This document shows, in pieces, positions 5,453 to 11,554 of a stretch of 41,332 nt of DNA (position 1 is the stretch's first letter; every line of letters begins with the position of its first letter). The position numbers and the translations under genes are program-made. Origin of the DNA: a virus; IMG/VR virus record IMGVR_UViG_3300032085_000170, positions 1 through 41,332 of that record; one strand, written 5' to 3'. The notes below the pieces were generated by a model that worked only from the letters and a program-made list of their open reading frames with translations, was not told the origin of the DNA and searched no databases.

Positions 5453-5885
5453 TCGTAGTAAAGGTAGACTAGAGGGAGTAAACCCCCAGCTAGTACAAGT
5501 AGTGAATGAAGCTATTAAACGCACTAAAGTAGACTTTGGTGTTACCTGTGGTATGCGTACCGTAGAAGAACAAGAGAAGCTTGTGGCTAGTGGTGCTAGT
5601 CAGACCATGAAGAGTAAACACCTAGAGGGACGTGCAGTAGACCTAGTGGCCTACATTGGTCCTAATATTACATGGGCATTAAATAAATATGATGAGCTGG
5701 CTGATGCTATGGCTGAAGCTGCACGTAAGAAAGGTGTAGCTATTAAGTGGGGAGCTGCATGGAGTGTAGGTGACATTGCTTCTTATGAGGGTTCTATGGA
5801 AGATGCAATGAATGACTATGTAGACCTTCGTCGTTCTCAAGGTCGCAGACCGTTCATTGATGCACCACACTTTGAAATGATGTAA
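5433..5885 (+). CDS. M15-family peptidoglycan endopeptidase (endolysin)
   Basis: A 150-residue protein matching the T5-endolysin/VanY type of M15 peptidase, which cuts the L-alanyl-D-glutamate bond of peptidoglycan. Zinc ligands are visible: His63 and Asp70 in KSKHLEGRAVDL, and His146 in DAPHFEM. The GMRTVEEQ segment at residues 40-47 is also typical of the fold. There is no signal peptide, so release would need the holin encoded just upstream. The start at 5433 has GGAGAGAAGT before it. The stop overlaps the next ATG (TAATG). Length matches single-domain phage endolysins. Confidence 0.9.
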   Translation: MTFQLSNRSKGRLEGVNPQLVQVVNEAIKRTKVDFGVTCGMRTVEEQEKLVASGASQTMKSKHLEGRAVDLVAYIGPNITWALNKYDELADAMAEAARKKGVAIKWGAAWSVGDIASYEGSMEDAMNDYVDLRRSQGRRPFIDAPHFEMM

Positions 5886-6076
5886 TGTTTACCTTCGTTC
5901 TCTTAATCTATCTTGGCATAGATAGAGAGCTTATAGAATACGAGATGGTCTTTGATAACATAGAACATTGCAACTACTACGCTAGAGAAGTAGTAAGACG
6001 ATACAGTACACATGGCATAGCACTAGAAGATCGTGCAATTGCCTATTGCGTTCCTAAGAAAATAAATATAAAATAG
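5885..6076 (+). CDS. Membrane-anchored small two-cysteine protein
   Basis: A 63-residue protein with a hydrophobic N-terminus (MFTFVLLIYLG) that could be a signal anchor. A soluble part follows with Cys29 and Cys55 (FDNIEHC, AYCVPK). The start overlaps the endolysin stop. The soluble part aligns with the protein at 40424-40648: F-x3-E-x-C, then R-x-Y-x-T, then A-[IV]-[AS]-x-C. If exported, the two cysteines could form a disulfide. Placement after the endolysin suggests a lysis or envelope role, possibly spanin-like, but it lacks a lipobox. Family not recognised. Confidence 0.6.
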   Translation: MFTFVLLIYLGIDRELIEYEMVFDNIEHCNYYAREVVRRYSTHGIALEDRAIAYCVPKKINIK

Positions 6077-6130
6077 TGGCATACCCACAATGAGCCAACA
6101 AAGTGGTAATACCACGAAAGGATATTAATC

Positions 6131-6760
6131 ATGGCAACAACTACACTCACACAAGGTATTGAAGAATACGAATCAACTATTACATTTGGTGATGGCATTG
6201 ACATTACTGGTACTGCAACTGTATCAGGCGATGTATCTGCTAACTCTGCACTTAACACAATCGGCTGTAAGAAGTTTCAAGTCTTTGCTGGTTCTTTAGC
6301 TGCTACTAACGGTGGCACTACTACATACGCTGACAATGACAACATGGTTGAGCTTGGTGCATTAGATGTAACTATTGCAGACTCAGCAATGGGTATTGTA
6401 ACTGCAAGTAAAATCTTTATTGATAAAGTAAAGGTACTTGTTACTACTGCTTCTGGTGGCACACACGTAGGTAATCTACAACTTAGTGCTACTGCAGGTA
6501 CAGCTACTAACGCCGCACTTACTTCTGGTACAGAGATTGTTGGTGCTGGTGTTGCATCTTTTAACCCTCGTATCTCTGCTACTGATGCAGTTACTGAAGT
6601 TGATATTAACTTTAACTCAGCAGCAGTTCACGTGTTTGAACCCAACATTGCTGTAGCAAGTACACTGATTAATTTGTACGCTTGTACTACAACTACTATT
6701 AACTCCGACAGCTTCCAAGCAGGACGTTTTACTGTTATGGTTGAATACACAGTATTCTAA
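6131..6760 (+). CDS. Putative virion structural protein
   Basis: A 209-residue Ala/Thr/Gly-rich beta protein starting MATTTLTQGIEEYESTITFG. AAAGGATA lies before the ATG. Composition and length resemble phage capsid decoration or fibre-like proteins, and the style is close to the head protein at 19886-20422 (MATxTx start, many TTT and AADxxx stretches). No transmembrane segment or enzyme motif. It pairs with the next gene 12 bases downstream. The call as structural is from composition and position, not a recognised domain. Confidence 0.55.
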   Translation: MATTTLTQGIEEYESTITFGDGIDITGTATVSGDVSANSALNTIGCKKFQVFAGSLAATNGGTTTYADNDNMVELGALDVTIADSAMGIVTASKIFIDKVKVLVTTASGGTHVGNLQLSATAGTATNAALTSGTEIVGAGVASFNPRISATDAVTEVDINFNSAAVHVFEPNIAVASTLINLYACTTTTINSDSFQAGRFTVMVEYTVF

Positions 6761-6772
6761 GGGGGATAACTA

Positions 6773-7075
6773 ATGGTTGATCAAGCAGCATTAGTAGGAG
6801 AACACTTAGGGTGGGCTGTAGAAGACGCAGTTACTCTAGGTGATACTGCTACTACACACGTAGTTTGCACTGACGCTAAGATGGTGCTTATTGAAACAAG
6901 TCATGCTTTAGACATTGGGTTTGCAGCAGCAGAGGCTGATATTACTGATAATGATATTATGCTTCCTGCTGGTGTACATTCTCTTGTAGTACCTAAAGCT
7001 ATAGGCAATGCTACTATCCTAAACTATAGACGTGGCAGTAGTACAAGTACATTAGTACGTGTGGTTTTATCGTAA
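6773..7075 (+). CDS. Putative small virion protein
   Basis: A 100-residue beta-rich protein starting MVDQAALVGEHLGWAVEDAV, with AAGGGGG upstream. The alternation TTHVVCTDAKMVLIETSHAL and the C-terminal ILNYRRGSSTSTLVRVVLS suggest a small jelly-roll or Ig-like fold, as in head or tail accessory proteins. It lies immediately after the 209-residue structural-like protein, and the two may work together. Function inferred. Confidence 0.5.
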   Translation: MVDQAALVGEHLGWAVEDAVTLGDTATTHVVCTDAKMVLIETSHALDIGFAAAEADITDNDIMLPAGVHSLVVPKAIGNATILNYRRGSSTSTLVRVVLS

Positions 7076-7080
7076 GGCGC

Positions 7081-7140
7081 ATATTTAAATACTTAAATAT
7101 TTTAATTGGGGGTTAAGCCAGCGCCGGTGTTTCCCCCAAT
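7081..7140. other. Two consecutive stem-loops in intergenic gap
   Basis: ATATTTAA (7081-7088) pairs with TTAAATAT (7093-7100). Just after, ATTGGGGG (7105-7112) pairs with CCCCCAAT (7133-7140) around a GC-rich loop. The second stem could slow or stop polymerase, but no U-run follows, so a partial terminator or RNA-processing/stability element is more likely. It divides the structural-like pair from the basic-protein block. Confidence 0.5.
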
Positions 7141-7157
7141 ATTTATAAGGATTCACT

Positions 7158-7451
7158 ATGGCTATCCCTGAACGAGTCAAGACTAAGATGAAGGAGGAAG
7201 GACTGACTAAGGTCAATGTTCCAAAGAGAACTCCTAGTCACAAAACTAAGTCTCATTGTGTTATGGCTAAGGAAGGGGATACCTATAAATTTATCAGATT
7301 TGGGCAGCAGGGCGTTAAAGGTGCGGGTAAAGCCCCCAAGACTGCGAAGGATAAAGCCCGTAAAAAAAGTTACTACGCAAGACATAATGCACAAGGGAAA
7401 CCGACGAGCAAACTGTCAGCAAAATACTGGTCCCACAAAGTCAAGTGGTAG
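7158..7451 (+). CDS. Conserved basic phage protein
   Basis: A 97-residue very basic protein starting MAIPERVKTKMKEEGLTKVN. The sequence KFIRFGQQGVKGAG followed by DKARKKSYYARH and the end SAKYWSHKVKW is a pattern I remember from many marine and freshwater phages (a DUF6321-like family; the label is from memory). Its role is unknown; packaging or DNA-binding is plausible from the charge. The start has TAAGGA upstream. It begins a block of small Lys-rich proteins just before the terminase genes. Confidence 0.75.
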   Translation: MAIPERVKTKMKEEGLTKVNVPKRTPSHKTKSHCVMAKEGDTYKFIRFGQQGVKGAGKAPKTAKDKARKKSYYARHNAQGKPTSKLSAKYWSHKVKW

Positions 7452-7474
7452 AATAGATATAAAGGCATAGAGTT

Positions 7475-8182
7475 ATGACAAAAAAAGCGTCAGAAAAAAG
7501 AAAGACATTTAATAGAGAGTTTAGAGAAGCAAGAGCTGCTTTTAGAATAAATCCCACTGAAAAAAACTTTACTTTTACCAGCAAAGTTGATGGAGGTAAA
7601 AAAACTGTTTTAAAAAAGGGTGAAACTAAACAAGGTTTAATGAAGGAGTTTAAAGCAGAATTTAATTCTGCAGCTCCTACTAAAACTACTGATAGTACAC
7701 CGGGGTATTTAAAACGTAAAGCAACAGGTAAAAGAATAGTAAAAAATACTAAACTTGCTGATGTAACTAAACAAGAATTAAATGCTTGGAAAGAAAAAAA
7801 TAAAGGTCTTTACAAAGGTAAAGCTTTAACAGCCTATCTAAATGCTAAAGGTAAAAATCTTTCAAAACCTAAAACAGTAGCCCGTGCAACAGAAAAAGTA
7901 GGATCAGGTAAACAACATTTAAGATCCAAGGTAGATACCTCTCGTAAAGCTGGTGAACTTTCTACAACTGGTAAAGCTACTGTAGAAACAGTAAAACAAG
8001 ATAATCGTAGTGAAAAAAATCTAAATCGTAATTTTACTTTAAGGCAACAACAAGCAAGCAATCCTACTTTAAAAGTTTTTTATGCTCTAACAAGTAAACA
8101 AAAATTAGATGTAGGTAAATTAATTAGAAAAGAAGGATTAACTTTAAGTGCAGCTATAAAAAGAATAACTAAAGGAAAATAA
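7475..8182 (+). CDS. Lys-rich hypothetical protein (AT-rich gene)
   Basis: A 235-residue extremely basic protein starting MTKKASEKRKTFNREFREAR, with Lys/Arg spread throughout and no hydrophobic core segment. Features include KKTVLKKGETKQGLMKEF near the N-terminus and LTLSAAIKRITKGK at the end. Codon use is strongly AT-biased (aaa, aat, tta, act) compared with the next genes, like the gene at 4667-4975. It may bind DNA or RNA, or be packaged, but this is only from charge. No family recognised. Confidence 0.6.
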   Translation: MTKKASEKRKTFNREFREARAAFRINPTEKNFTFTSKVDGGKKTVLKKGETKQGLMKEFKAEFNSAAPTKTTDSTPGYLKRKATGKRIVKNTKLADVTKQELNAWKEKNKGLYKGKALTAYLNAKGKNLSKPKTVARATEKVGSGKQHLRSKVDTSRKAGELSTTGKATVETVKQDNRSEKNLNRNFTLRQQQASNPTLKVFYALTSKQKLDVGKLIRKEGLTLSAAIKRITKGK

Positions 8183-8183
8183 A

Positions 8184-8513
8184 ATGTACGGGACAAAAAA
8201 GAAAACTAAAGGTTATAACAAAGGCGGATCAATGCCTATGGTTATGAAAAATGGCAAGAAAGTACCAGCCTATGCTGCTGATGGTATTGGCAAAATGAAT
8301 AAAGGTGGTATGACCAAAAAGAAAACTAAAGGTTATGCTAAGGGTGGTATGCAGTCTAATCCCGGTTCAGTCAACACTTCTGTAACTGCAAGCTATCCAG
8401 CTAAAGATTCTATTATTAATAGAGAACCTATGAAGAAAAAGAATGTCATAACTTACAACATGGGTGGCATGGTCAAATCTCAAGTGGATAACCTTAAGAA
8501 GAAAAATGCATAA
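8184..8513 (+). CDS. Low-complexity Lys/Gly protein with repeated GG motif
   Basis: A 109-residue basic protein. It contains an internal repeat, TKKKTKGYNKGGSM and TKKKTKGYAKGGMQ, plus KMNKGGMTKK and TYNMGGMVKSQ: four copies of an aromatic/Met-x-x-GG-x motif. The rest is mostly disordered. The same motif appears singly in proteins at 4667, 8698, 9073, 13847 and 30576. GGAAAATAAAATG gives a usable start. A docking peptide or processing site is possible. Function unknown. Confidence 0.6.
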   Translation: MYGTKKKTKGYNKGGSMPMVMKNGKKVPAYAADGIGKMNKGGMTKKKTKGYAKGGMQSNPGSVNTSVTASYPAKDSIINREPMKKKNVITYNMGGMVKSQVDNLKKKNA

Positions 8514-8518
8514 CGGGT

Positions 8519-8547
8519 TTGCAATCTTGTATGTAGTATGATACACT
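8519..8547 (+). promoter_or_regulatory. Weak candidate promoter before DUF1127 gene
   Basis: TTGCAA at 8519-8524 and TACACT at 8542-8547 are 17 bases apart, in the 75-base gap before the DUF1127 gene. A better -10-like box, TATAAC, lies at 8557-8562 but has no matching -35. This is much weaker than the N16 promoters elsewhere in the window. Confidence 0.25.
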
Positions 8548-8588
8548 AACTTGTGGTATAACTGTCTCTGGTCAAAAGGAGATATACC

Positions 8589-8741
8589 ATGTTTAAACAA
8601 TTCATTAAAGCACTACAAGATCACCAAATGCGTAGAGTACAATACTGGCAGTTAGTTAATATGTCAGACTCTGCTCTTAAAGATATAGGAGTAACACGTG
8701 GCGAAATTAAAGAAAAGTTCTACGGTAAAGACTACACCTAA
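8589..8741 (+). CDS. DUF1127-like small protein
   Basis: A 50-residue protein read from the ATG at 8589, which has a perfect AGGAG seven bases upstream. The core YWQLVNMSDSALKDIGVTRG matches the DUF1127 pattern (R..L..LSD.EL.DIG..R.DI) known from Alphaproteobacteria, where some members bind RNA and affect growth and phosphate or nitrogen metabolism. It may have been taken from a host and could tune host RNA metabolism; that is inference. Its last 44 bases overlap the next gene in another frame. Confidence 0.75.
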   Translation: MFKQFIKALQDHQMRRVQYWQLVNMSDSALKDIGVTRGEIKEKFYGKDYT

Positions 8742-8937
8742 AGCAAAGCCAAGAGGGTATGCTAAAGGTGGTTCAACTGTAAATGCGGCGGGTAATTATA
8801 CTAAGCCTACTATGCGTAAGCGTCTTGTCGCATCCGTTAAGGCTGGCGGCAAAGGAGGAAGCCCCGGCCAGTGGTCGGCTCGTAAAGCTCAAATGGTTGC
8901 CAAACAATACAAAGCAAAAGGTGGAGGATACACGTAA
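8698..8937 (+). CDS. DUF5872-like conserved phage protein (GTG start)
   Basis: A 79-residue basic protein from a GTG at 8698, supported by AGGAG six bases upstream. A disordered Lys-rich N-terminus with GYAKGGSTVN (GG motif) leads to a conserved domain, TMRKRLVASVKAGGKGGSPG then QWSARKAQMVAKQYKAKGGG. I recall this domain as DUF5872 or similar, widespread in aquatic phages. The start lies inside the DUF1127 gene, so the two are probably co-translated. The stop overlaps the next ATG (TAATG). Function unknown. Confidence 0.75.
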   Translation: MAKLKKSSTVKTTPKAKPRGYAKGGSTVNAAGNYTKPTMRKRLVASVKAGGKGGSPGQWSARKAQMVAKQYKAKGGGYT

Positions 8938-9086
8938 TGAAAGTAGAAGCACCTAAAGGCTACCATTGGATGAAACAAAAAGATGGTAGCTTAAAGCTAA
9001 TGAAACATGACGGTAAGTTTGTCCCTCACAAGGGGGCAAGCCTTACTGCTAATTTTGCTATACAGAAAAAACATGACAAAAAGTAA
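8937..9086 (+). CDS. 49-residue conserved phage protein
   Basis: The frame from the ATG at 8937 (TAATG overlap) encodes MKVEAPKGYHWMKQKDGSLK then LMKHDGKFVPHKGASLTANF and AIQKKHDKK. The pattern APKGYHWM...KLM.H.GKFVPHKGAS is familiar from many marine phage genomes beside the DUF5872-like gene. It is compact and basic, with no membrane segment. It overlaps the next gene by 14 bases. Role unknown. Confidence 0.65.
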   Translation: MKVEAPKGYHWMKQKDGSLKLMKHDGKFVPHKGASLTANFAIQKKHDKK

Positions 9087-9366
9087 ACCTAAAAAAATGA
9101 ATACAGGTGGGTTGGCTAAAAGTCAAAAAAGTCTTAAGTCTTGGACTAAGCAAGATTGGAGAACCAAGAGTGGTAAACCCTCGACACAGGGGGCTAAAGC
9201 TACCGGCGAAAGATACCTACCTGCTAAAGCTATTAAATCTCTTAGTGATTCTGAGTATGCTGCTACAACCCGTGCCAAACGAAGAGGCAAGGCTGCGGGT
9301 AAGCAGTTTGTGGCTCAACCTAAGAAAGTTGCAAAGAAGGTAAAACCCCACAGGAAAGTAACATGA
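9073..9366 (+). CDS. Conserved basic phage protein with GG motif
   Basis: I place the start at the ATG at 9073, because the frame's earlier start at 9007 overlaps the previous gene without a ribosome site. The 97-residue product begins MTKSKPKKMNTGGLAKSQKS, carrying one copy of the GG motif. It continues with a conserved part, SWTKQDWRTKSGKPSTQG then GERYLPAKAIKSLSDSEYAA, and a Lys-rich tail. The conserved part is known to me from phages, usually just upstream of terminase genes. Function unknown. The stop overlaps the terminase small subunit start by four bases. Confidence 0.65.
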   Translation: MTKSKPKKMNTGGLAKSQKSLKSWTKQDWRTKSGKPSTQGAKATGERYLPAKAIKSLSDSEYAATTRAKRRGKAAGKQFVAQPKKVAKKVKPHRKVT

Positions 9367-9722
9367 GAAAACTTACAGAAAAACAACAACTATTTCTTGA
9401 CGTGTTGTTTGAAGAGGCACAAGGTGATCCTGTGCAAGCTAAACGTCTTGCAGGGTATGCTAATACTATGTCCTCTACAACTATCACTGCTGCATTACAG
9501 GACGAAATTGCTGAACTTACTAAAAAGTTTATTGCTACTGCTGGTAGTAAAGCTGCATTCTCAATGATGCAGGTTATGACTAACCCCACTGATCTTGGCA
9601 ATAAAGAAAAGATGGCAGCAGCTAAAGATTTCCTTGACCGTGCTGGCTTTGTAAAGACAGATAAAGTAGAAATCAAAGCTGAAAACCCTGTATTTATATT
9701 ACCACCTAAAAATGAAAGTTAA
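9363..9722 (+). CDS. terS: Terminase small subunit-like protein
   Basis: A 119-residue protein starting MRKLTEKQQLFLDVLFEEAQ. The LTEKQQLFLD start, the GDPVQAKRLAGY turn, the central helices and the end DFLDRAGFVKTDKVEIKAEN follow the pattern of terminase small subunits, with an N-terminal helix-turn-helix that recognises packaging DNA. It lies directly upstream of the HTH-like gene and the large subunit. Small subunits vary widely, so the call rests on pattern and position. Confidence 0.75.
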   Translation: MRKLTEKQQLFLDVLFEEAQGDPVQAKRLAGYANTMSSTTITAALQDEIAELTKKFIATAGSKAAFSMMQVMTNPTDLGNKEKMAAAKDFLDRAGFVKTDKVEIKAENPVFILPPKNES

Positions 9723-10140
9723 TAAAACTTGGAAGCTCCCTGAGCCAGAGCTAGTGGATGGTGAGTATGAATGGTTGTCTGTCGTTAGAGTAGGCAGAGT
9801 TGTACCATTTGGCTATAGACAAGACCCTGAAGATGATGATATACTGCTACCAATCCCAGTAGAGCTAGAAGCTTTAGAAGAAGCTAAGAAGTATCTAAAG
9901 CAATACAGCTACAGAGATGTAGCTAATTGGTTGAGTGAGAAGTCAGGTAGATACATCTCTCACGTAGGTCTAATGAAGAGAGTTAAACTTGAACGAAAAC
10001 GTAAAGCAGAAGCTTCAACGCAACGCTATTACGCTGAACGCTACAAAGAAGCGGCGGCAAAAGCGGAAACCCTCGAAAGAAATCGTATCGGAGCCAGAGC
10101 TTCAACAAGTTCCAGCGAGAGTGAAGCCAGAGCCGATTGA
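9712..10140 (+). CDS. HTH-like protein overlapping terminase large subunit
   Basis: A 142-residue protein starting MKVNKTWKLPEPELVDGEYE. Residues about 65-92 (QYSYRDVANWLSEKSGRYIS then HVGLMKRVKLERKR) read like a helix-turn-helix. They are followed by an Ala/Glu/Lys-rich coiled-coil tail. Such proteins precede terL in many marine podoviruses and may help genome recognition. The last 152 bases overlap the annotated start of terL in the +1 frame. The overlap raises the possibility of a frameshifted fusion or of a later true start for terL. Confidence 0.65.
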   Translation: MKVNKTWKLPEPELVDGEYEWLSVVRVGRVVPFGYRQDPEDDDILLPIPVELEALEEAKKYLKQYSYRDVANWLSEKSGRYISHVGLMKRVKLERKRKAEASTQRYYAERYKEAAAKAETLERNRIGARASTSSSESEARAD

Positions 10141-11545
10141 TGTAGAAAAAGCTCAAGACGTTATCTTTGAGCCTAATCCCGGCCCTCAGACAGATTTTCT
10201 TTCAGCAGCAGAACAAGAGGTACTATATGGTGGGGCGGCTGGTGGTGGTAAGTCTTTTGCTATGCTGGCCGATCCTGTTAGGTATTTTAATAATCCACTA
10301 TCTTCTATGCTGTTGGTACGGAGAAGCACAGAAGAACTCAGAGAACTTATCTCAGTCTCCAAACAGCTCTACCCAAGAGCAATCCCCGGGATTAAGTTTA
10401 TGGAACGTGATAAGACGTGGGTAGCTCCAAGCGGTGCTACTCTTTGGCTTTCATATCTAGATAGGGATGATGATGTACAAAGATACCAAGGACAAGCTTT
10501 TAACTGGATTGGTTTTGATGAACTTACACAATGGCCTAGCCCTTATCCTTGGAACTATATGAGGTCACGCCTACGTACTACTAAGAATAGTGGTCTAGGT
10601 TTATATCAAAGGGGAACTACTAACCCCGGCGGAAGTGGGCATCAATGGGTTAAGAAAACTTTTGTAGACCCAGCTCCACATAATACTAGCTTTGATGCTA
10701 CTGATATGGAAACAGGAGAGGTTATTGCTTGGCCTAAAGGTCACTCAAAAGAGGGTCAACCACTGTTTAAACGCAGGTTTATTCCTGCTACTTTATTTGA
10801 TAACCCGTACTTAGCTGATGATGGTCTGTATGAAGCTAACTTATTATCACTACCAGAGCATCAACGTAAGCAACTACTTGAAGGTAACTGGGATGTAAAT
10901 GAAGGTGCTGCTTTTCCTGAGTGGAATAGACAGATACACGTAATAGAACCTTTTGAAATACCCAGTGGCTGGGCAAGGTTTAGAGCATGTGACTACGGAT
11001 ACGGTTCTTACTCAGGGGTTGTTTGGTTTGCTGTAGCTCCTGATGAACAACTGATAGTTTATCGGGAAATGTATTGCTCAAAGGTTATAGCTACTGACCT
11101 AGCTGATATGATACTAGAAGCAGAGAATGGAGAGAAGATACGCTACGGAGTACTTGACTCATCTCTCTGGCATAAACGTGGAGACACTGGCCCAAGTCTA
11201 GCTGAACAAATGATTATGAAGGGCTGTAGGTGGAGACCTGCTGACAGGTCCAGAGGTTCAAGGGTAGCAGGTAAAAACGAAATACATAGACGGTTACAAG
11301 TAGACGAGTTTACTGAAGAACCACGGCTAGTATTCTTTAATACTTGTACTAATACTATATCACAAATACCAGCACTACCTCTGGATAAGAATAACCCTGA
11401 AGACGTAGACACACACTCAGAAGACCACCTGTATGATGCAATTAGGTATGGGGTTATGACAAGACCACGAAGCAGTTTGTTTGATTTTGACCCTGCAACA
11501 CAACGATCAGGTTTTCAAGCAAGCGACCCAACGTTTGGTTATTAA
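9989..11545 (+). CDS. terL: Terminase large subunit
   Basis: The DNA-packaging motor. The ATPase domain has a Walker A (GGAAGGGKS, residues 81-89) and Walker B (WIGFDE, 173-178), with a TTNPGG coupling motif at 210-215. The C-terminal RNase H-like nuclease has acidic residues at Asp335 (ACDYG), Asp390 (GVLDSS) and Asp483 (YDAIRYG). The full length of 518 residues is normal. The only start giving this length is a TTG at 9989 without a clear ribosome site; the next candidate is a GTG at 10121. The first 50 residues are basic and may not all be translated. Numbering is from the TTG. Confidence 0.93.
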   Translation: MNENVKQKLQRNAITLNATKKRRQKRKPSKEIVSEPELQQVPARVKPEPIDVEKAQDVIFEPNPGPQTDFLSAAEQEVLYGGAAGGGKSFAMLADPVRYFNNPLSSMLLVRRSTEELRELISVSKQLYPRAIPGIKFMERDKTWVAPSGATLWLSYLDRDDDVQRYQGQAFNWIGFDELTQWPSPYPWNYMRSRLRTTKNSGLGLYQRGTTNPGGSGHQWVKKTFVDPAPHNTSFDATDMETGEVIAWPKGHSKEGQPLFKRRFIPATLFDNPYLADDGLYEANLLSLPEHQRKQLLEGNWDVNEGAAFPEWNRQIHVIEPFEIPSGWARFRACDYGYGSYSGVVWFAVAPDEQLIVYREMYCSKVIATDLADMILEAENGEKIRYGVLDSSLWHKRGDTGPSLAEQMIMKGCRWRPADRSRGSRVAGKNEIHRRLQVDEFTEEPRLVFFNTCTNTISQIPALPLDKNNPEDVDTHSEDHLYDAIRYGVMTRPRSSLFDFDPATQRSGFQASDPTFGY

Positions 11546-11554
11546 GGAAATACT

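Noticed and set aside
7105-7140. Rho-independent terminator
   Set aside because: The 8-bp GC stem is good but no U-run follows and the downstream genes have no strong promoter of their own, so full termination is unlikely.
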